Assembly: GCA_031256095.1 (NCBI GenBank)
Contig: JAIRRG010000249.1
Span: 1-11,860, forward strand
DNA: 11,860 nt
DNA from: Desulfobulbaceae bacterium
GTDB lineage: Bacteria > Desulfobacterota > Desulfobulbia > Desulfobulbales > Desulfocapsaceae
Reading direction: 5' to 3'
Positions within the stretch are counted from its first letter, which is position 1, and every line of letters begins with the position of its first letter. This document shows, in pieces, positions 8,778-11,860 of this stretch. The position numbers were made by a program, and so were the translations under genes. The notes under the pieces were generated by a model, which did not search any database, was not told where the DNA came from, and saw only the letters and a program-made list of their open reading frames with translations.

Positions 8778-9293
8778 ATGAATAGCGCAATGCTCCTGTA
8801 TACGTTGGCCGTGGTTTTGATTGTTACCGGCCTGGCCGGTACGCTTTTTCCGGCCTTGCCCGGTATGCCGCTGATGTTCACTGGGATGCTTCTGGCCGCC
8901 TGGGCTAGCCATTTTCAGGCCATTAGCCTGACTGTGGTATTTATCCTGGCCGTCTTGACTGTCATCGCTCTGATTGCTGATTTCGTCGCTGGCGCTTTGG
9001 GCGCGAAACGGGTTGGCGCCAGCAAGTTGGCGATTATCGGCGCCACCATTGGCACTATCGCCGGTCTGTTCACAGCGCCACTAGGACTTATCATCGGGCC
9101 GTTCGCCGGAGCGGCGATTGGCGAATACCTGTATCAACAAAACCAAAATGTTAGCGAAAACACCAAAAACCAGCTCGCCCAGGCGACAAAAGTCGGCATC
9201 CATACCTGGATTGGTATGGCCATTGGCATCGGCATCAAAGTAGCCCTGGCCTTCGTCATGCTGGGGATTTTCATTTTCGCCTGGATGTTTTGA
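8778..9293 (+). CDS. DUF456 family small integral membrane protein
   Basis: This is a 171-residue, very hydrophobic protein with about four to five membrane segments (roughly residues 5-25, 28-46, 49-75, 84-118 and 145-171). The N-terminal pattern GLAGTLFPALPGMPLMF, the loop GAKRVGASK and the glycine-rich GATIGTIAGLF...GLIIGPFAGAAIGEYL are characteristic of the DUF456 family, whose function is not established. The Gly/Ala-rich third part suggests tightly packed or oligomerising helices. The ATG at 8778 has a modest GGGA ribosome binding site 6 bases upstream; an in-frame ATG at 8790 is an alternative. It lies 33 bases after the oxidoreductase with no terminator between, so it may be the last gene of that operon. 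Function and link to the neighbours are unknown. Confidence 0.85.
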   Translation: MNSAMLLYTLAVVLIVTGLAGTLFPALPGMPLMFTGMLLAAWASHFQAISLTVVFILAVLTVIALIADFVAGALGAKRVGASKLAIIGATIGTIAGLFTAPLGLIIGPFAGAAIGEYLYQQNQNVSENTKNQLAQATKVGIHTWIGMAIGIGIKVALAFVMLGIFIFAWMF

Positions 9294-9317
9294 AGGTTTG
9301 TTTCAGCGATTCAATAA

Positions 9318-9330
9318 TGAAAAATTTTCA
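9318..9330. repeat. AT-rich 13-base palindrome after the DUF456 gene
   Basis: TGAAAA and TTTTCA are exact inverted 6-base arms around a single A, 24 bases past the DUF456 stop. With no G-C core this is a poor terminator. It could be a protein-binding site or chance in an AT-rich gap. Confidence 0.3.
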
Positions 9331-9381
9331 GTTAATTTCTCGATAATTTCCCTTGTTCACATGAATTAAATCAAGACATCT

Positions 9382-9411
9382 TCGACGACGGTTGGGCCAT
9401 TGATCGACGAC
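9382..9411. repeat. Direct repeat TCGACGAC, 22-base period, upstream of tam
   Basis: TCGACGAC occurs exactly at 9382-9389 and 9404-9411. Starts are 22 bases apart, about two helical turns, so both copies face the same side of the DNA. They lie 50-79 bases before the tam start, where an operator could sit. A related TCGACGG at 9440-9446 is out of this phase. The repeat is short and may be chance, and no clear -35/-10 pair was found nearby. Confidence 0.3.
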
Positions 9412-9447
9412 AGCAATATTGGAACAACCTTTGAGAAAATCGACGGT

Positions 9448-9453
9448 GGAGGT
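9448..9453 (+). promoter_or_regulatory. Strong ribosome binding site of tam
   Basis: GGAGGT lies 7 bases before the ATG at 9461 and is a near-perfect Shine-Dalgarno sequence. It decides the start: an upstream TTG at 9419 in the same frame would add 14 residues not seen in the family and would place this site inside the gene. Confidence 0.85.
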
Positions 9454-9460
9454 AAGGCTG

Positions 9461-10237
9461 ATGTCAGATTGGAATCCTAATCTGTACTTGAAATTCGACA
9501 GAGAAAGAACGCAGCCCGCCATTGATTTAACCATGAAAATTATGATGGATCAGCCGCGGCGGATCATCGACATCGGCTGCGGACCGGGCAACAGCACCAA
9601 CGTCCTCATGACCAGATGGCCACAAGCGGAAATAATCGGCTTGGACCGTTCACAAGCCATGATCGCCGAGGCCAAGACAAAATACCCGGCAGTTAAATGG
9701 GTGCGCGCGGATGCTTCCAGTGACTTGACCGGGCTGGGCAGATTTGACATTGTTTTTTCCAACGCCGCCATCCAATGGATGCCAGATCATGAACGGCTAC
9801 TGCCAAACTTGGCCAATATGCTGAACGCCAACGGCATTCTGGCTGTTCAGGTGCCGATTACCGATCGTATGCCCATACGTATTGAGTTGGACAAACTCGC
9901 CTCATCGGACAAATGGAAAGACCATTTTCTCGCCTTGCATACCCAACTTTCCATGCATGAGCCAAGGTTTTATTACGATATCATTTGCCGACTGTCCAAT
10001 GAGGTCGATTTGTGGGAAACTCAATACTTCCACATCATGAATAGCCATGCCGACATTGTGAAGTGGTATAGCAGCACCGGGCTGAGACCATATCTCGATT
10101 GTTTGGAAAATGATATATTGCGCACCGGCTTCAAGACCGATTTCGAAAATTCCCTTCGGCTTGTCTATCCGATTCAGGCGGACGGCAGGATTTTGTTTCC
10201 GTTTACAAGGATATTCTTTACGGTCAGAAAGAGATAA
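9461..10237 (+). CDS. tam: trans-Aconitate 2-methyltransferase (SAM-dependent)
   Basis: Tam transfers a methyl group from S-adenosylmethionine to trans-aconitate. This is thought to detoxify the spontaneous isomer of the citric-acid-cycle intermediate cis-aconitate, which inhibits aconitase. The 258-residue cytosolic protein begins MSDWNPNLYLKF, nearly the E. coli Tam N-terminus (MSDWNPSLYLHF), and E. coli Tam has 252 residues. Seen: the SAM loop DIGCGPGNST (37-46), the acidic residue ending the second strand in GLDRSQAMIAEA (Asp62), NAAIQWMPDHERL (from Asn101), GILAVQVP, and near the end HADIVKWYSSTGLRPYLDCL and YPIQADGRILFPFTRIF, all matching Tam-specific positions. It has its own strong ribosome binding site and a probable terminator after it, so it may be monocistronic. 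It looks less GC-rich than its neighbours by eye. Misnaming as a generic class I methyltransferase is possible but unlikely. Confidence 0.93.
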   Translation: MSDWNPNLYLKFDRERTQPAIDLTMKIMMDQPRRIIDIGCGPGNSTNVLMTRWPQAEIIGLDRSQAMIAEAKTKYPAVKWVRADASSDLTGLGRFDIVFSNAAIQWMPDHERLLPNLANMLNANGILAVQVPITDRMPIRIELDKLASSDKWKDHFLALHTQLSMHEPRFYYDIICRLSNEVDLWETQYFHIMNSHADIVKWYSSTGLRPYLDCLENDILRTGFKTDFENSLRLVYPIQADGRILFPFTRIFFTVRKR

Positions 10238-10495
10238 GATAGTAAGTTCGCCTCGTTAAAACCTCTTTCTGTTGCCGACGACGCTTGCGCGTCAGTTATT
10301 TTTTTGTGTTTGCCTTTGTCAACGGCCTTCCAAGAAAGAGCTATCCTGTTTTGGTGGTTCACTGATTAAAAATTGGGGTTGATTTTCACCGTGTTGGCCA
10401 TTCGTACCCAGCGGCAACAAACGGAGAAGAAAAAACATTCAGCGTTCCTTTCCATCCCCGGTACCAGCCAACTAGCAAGGAAGAATAATCGTTCG
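10238..10495. other. tam-radA intergenic region (258 bases)
   Basis: The gap holds the probable tam terminator near its start and presumably the radA promoter. A TTGTCA at 10316-10321 resembles a -35 box, but the AGCTAT 17 bases further on is a poor -10, so I do not call a promoter. An AGGAA at 10478-10482 is the likely radA ribosome binding site, with a rather long spacing of 13 bases. Codon by codon, the frame shared by tam and radA has no stop across the whole gap. The implied peptide shows no family I recognise. Confidence 0.6.
10280..10305 (+). terminator. Probable intrinsic terminator of tam
   Basis: A perfect 5-bp stem, GACGC (10280-10284) with GCGTC (10289-10293), closes a TTGC tetraloop. 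It can be extended by a few pairs if A10294 is bulged. A run of seven T follows at 10299-10305, five bases past the core stem. The site is 43 bases after the tam stop. The stem is short but GC-rich, so termination may be partial. Confidence 0.55.
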
Positions 10496-11860
10496 ATGAC
10501 CACCCTCAACCCGAAAAAAACCAAAATCACCTACCGCTGTCAGGAATGTGGCTACGAAAGCGGCAAATGGCTGGGGCGCTGCCCGCAGTGCCAAAGCTGG
10601 GAAAGTTTTTGTGAAAAAATACCGCCCGCCGCTAACATCACCCTGCCCGCTCTGACTGACTATGAACGCCCGACATCGCTGAGCACCTCGCCTGACCATG
10701 ATTATAGCCGTTGGCCAGTCGGCATTGAAGAGCTTGACCGGGTGCTGGGCGGCGGTATCGTCCCCGGTTCGGTCATTCTCATCGGCGGTGAACCTGGCAT
10801 CGGCAAATCAACCTTAATCCTGCAATTATTGGCGCGGCTGGCCGACCAGGGCAAGGCGGCACTGTACGTCTCCGGTGAGGAATCGGCGCATCAGATTAAA
10901 TTGCGCGCTGGCCGCCTCGGCGCCGTGCGCGACGCCATTTTCCTGGCCACTGTCAACGAAACGGAAAAAATCATCGCCATGGCCGAAGAGATGCACCCGG
11001 CCCTGGTCGCCGTCGATTCGGTGCAGACTTTAATCTGCCAGGATTCGGCCTCGGCGCCGGGCACGCTGTCACAGGTGCGCGATTCCAGCCATAAGCTAAT
11101 GGAGTTCGCCAAACGCCGCCATATCCCGGTGGCCCTGGTTGGCCATGTCACCAAGGACGGTTCTTTGGCCGGGCCGAAGCTTTTGGAGCATATGGTTGAT
11201 ACCGTGCTCTATTTTGAAGGCGATCGCAGCCATGCGTTCCGCATCCTGCGCACGGTCAAAAATCGCTTTGGCTCAACCAACGAAATCGGCGTTTTCGAGA
11301 TGAAAGAAGAGGGCTTGGCCGAAATCAAGAATCCGTCAGAAATTTTTCTGGCCGAACGCCCCTTGGATGAACCCGGCTCGGTGGTGGCGCCGATCATCGA
11401 AGGCTCGCGCCCGATTCTCGTGGAAATCCAGGCCCTGGTCAGTCCAACCAACCTCGGCACGGCACGGCGCACCAGCCTCGGCGCCGACCACCAGCGCCTG
11501 GCCCTTTTGACGGCGGTGCTGGAAAAAAAAGGCGGCTTCGATATGTATGGCCACGATATTTTCCTCAATATCGCCGGCGGCATCCGCGTCGAGGAACCGG
11601 CGGCCGACCTCGGTATCGTCGCCGCCCTAGCCTCGAGCCGTCAGGAAATCCCCATCCCATCCGATACCACCCTGTGCGGCGAAATCGGTCTGACCGGCGA
11701 GGTACGGGCGGTCGGCCACATCGAAATCCGCGTCCGCGAGGCCCAGCGCCTGGGTTTCAAGCGCGTAATCCTGCCCGCCAACAACCGCGATCGCCTGCCC
11801 AAAAATCCACGCATCGAGATAGCGGGAATCCGCAGCCTGCACGAATTGCTGGAAATTTTA
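10496..11860 (+). CDS. radA: DNA repair protein RadA/Sms (3' partial)
   Basis: RadA is a hexameric RecA-like ATPase that promotes branch migration of recombination intermediates, a step downstream of RecBCD and RecA. Seen in 455 residues: a zinc finger CQECG...CPQC (Cys15/18/29/32); Walker A GEPGIGKST (98-106); LVAVDSVQT as Walker B; LVGHVTKDG; the RadA-specific KNRFG (255-259); and a Lon-like C-terminal domain (GGFDMYGHDIFLNIAGGIRVEEPAADLG, then LCGEIGLTGEVRAV). The frame is open to the right edge. E. coli RadA has 460 residues, so only a few residues and the stop are missing. The ATG at 10496 places the zinc finger 14 residues in, as usual for the family. In-frame GTG (10391) and several TTG codons lie upstream without a stop, but an extension would be atypical. 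Confidence 0.96.
   Translation, partial: MTTLNPKKTKITYRCQECGYESGKWLGRCPQCQSWESFCEKIPPAANITLPALTDYERPTSLSTSPDHDYSRWPVGIEELDRVLGGGIVPGSVILIGGEPGIGKSTLILQLLARLADQGKAALYVSGEESAHQIKLRAGRLGAVRDAIFLATVNETEKIIAMAEEMHPALVAVDSVQTLICQDSASAPGTLSQVRDSSHKLMEFAKRRHIPVALVGHVTKDGSLAGPKLLEHMVDTVLYFEGDRSHAFRILRTVKNRFGSTNEIGVFEMKEEGLAEIKNPSEIFLAERPLDEPGSVVAPIIEGSRPILVEIQALVSPTNLGTARRTSLGADHQRLALLTAVLEKKGGFDMYGHDIFLNIAGGIRVEEPAADLGIVAALASSRQEIPIPSDTTLCGEIGLTGEVRAVGHIEIRVREAQRLGFKRVILPANNRDRLPKNPRIEIAGIRSLHELLEIL

Noticed and set aside
9328..9534. Small - strand frame across the tam upstream region
   Set aside because: It overlaps the tam ribosome binding site and 5' end, and its product has no recognisable features.
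10174..10362. Small - strand frame over the tam 3' end and following gap
   Set aside because: It runs back over the tam coding end and the hairpin-plus-T-tract terminator, and no ribosome binding site or known family was seen.
1..11860. Search for a defence, mobile or CRISPR system
   Set aside because: All six genes belong to known housekeeping or metabolic families, all are on one strand, and no terminal inverted repeats, integrase or transposase genes, or spaced repeat arrays were seen.

Overview
The window is an all-forward stretch of ordinary chromosome with six genes. They are the 3' part of recB, a complete recD, a very large fused FAD/iron-sulfur oxidoreductase, a small DUF456 membrane protein, a trans-aconitate methyltransferase (tam), and radA, which runs off the right edge. 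I see no phage, transposon, CRISPR, tRNA or rRNA signature. The coding sequence is moderately GC-rich by eye and tightly packed. RecBD, a Tam close to the E. coli form, and a DUF3683-type FAD oxidoreductase together suggest a Gram-negative bacterium of the Pseudomonadota or Desulfobacterota. That placement is inference, and nothing here fixes a genus.

Left block (1-8744): recB lacks only its N-terminus (Walker A region) because of the window edge. recD follows with a 4-base ATGA overlap. The oxidoreductase starts 2 bases after the recD stop, so the three genes look like one translationally coupled transcription unit. RecB and RecD are the two motor subunits of the RecBCD helicase-nuclease, and recC is presumably upstream. 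The oxidoreductase joins a DUF3683-like N-terminal domain, a GlcD/D-lactate-dehydrogenase-like FAD module, two 4Fe-4S motifs and a CCG-type cysteine-rich module in one 1212-residue chain. It probably oxidises a 2-hydroxy acid and passes electrons to the membrane pool. A terminator-like hairpin lies inside its coding sequence, between the iron-sulfur and CCG parts.

Middle block (8745-9460): a 171-residue DUF456 membrane protein lies 33 bases downstream of the oxidoreductase. It is followed by a 167-base AT-rich gap holding an exact 8-base direct repeat with a 22-base period.

Right block (9461-11860): tam has a near-perfect ribosome binding site. After it comes a 258-base gap containing a probable intrinsic terminator. 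radA then has the zinc finger, RecA-like ATPase with KNRFG motif, and Lon-like C-terminal domain, and is cut within a few residues of its expected end. The tam-radA gap contains no stop codon in the frame shared by both genes, so the radA start is less certain than usual.

No convincing new defence or mobile system is visible. The most interesting points are the coupling of recBD to a respiratory-type oxidoreductase, the intragenic hairpin, and the open tam-radA gap.
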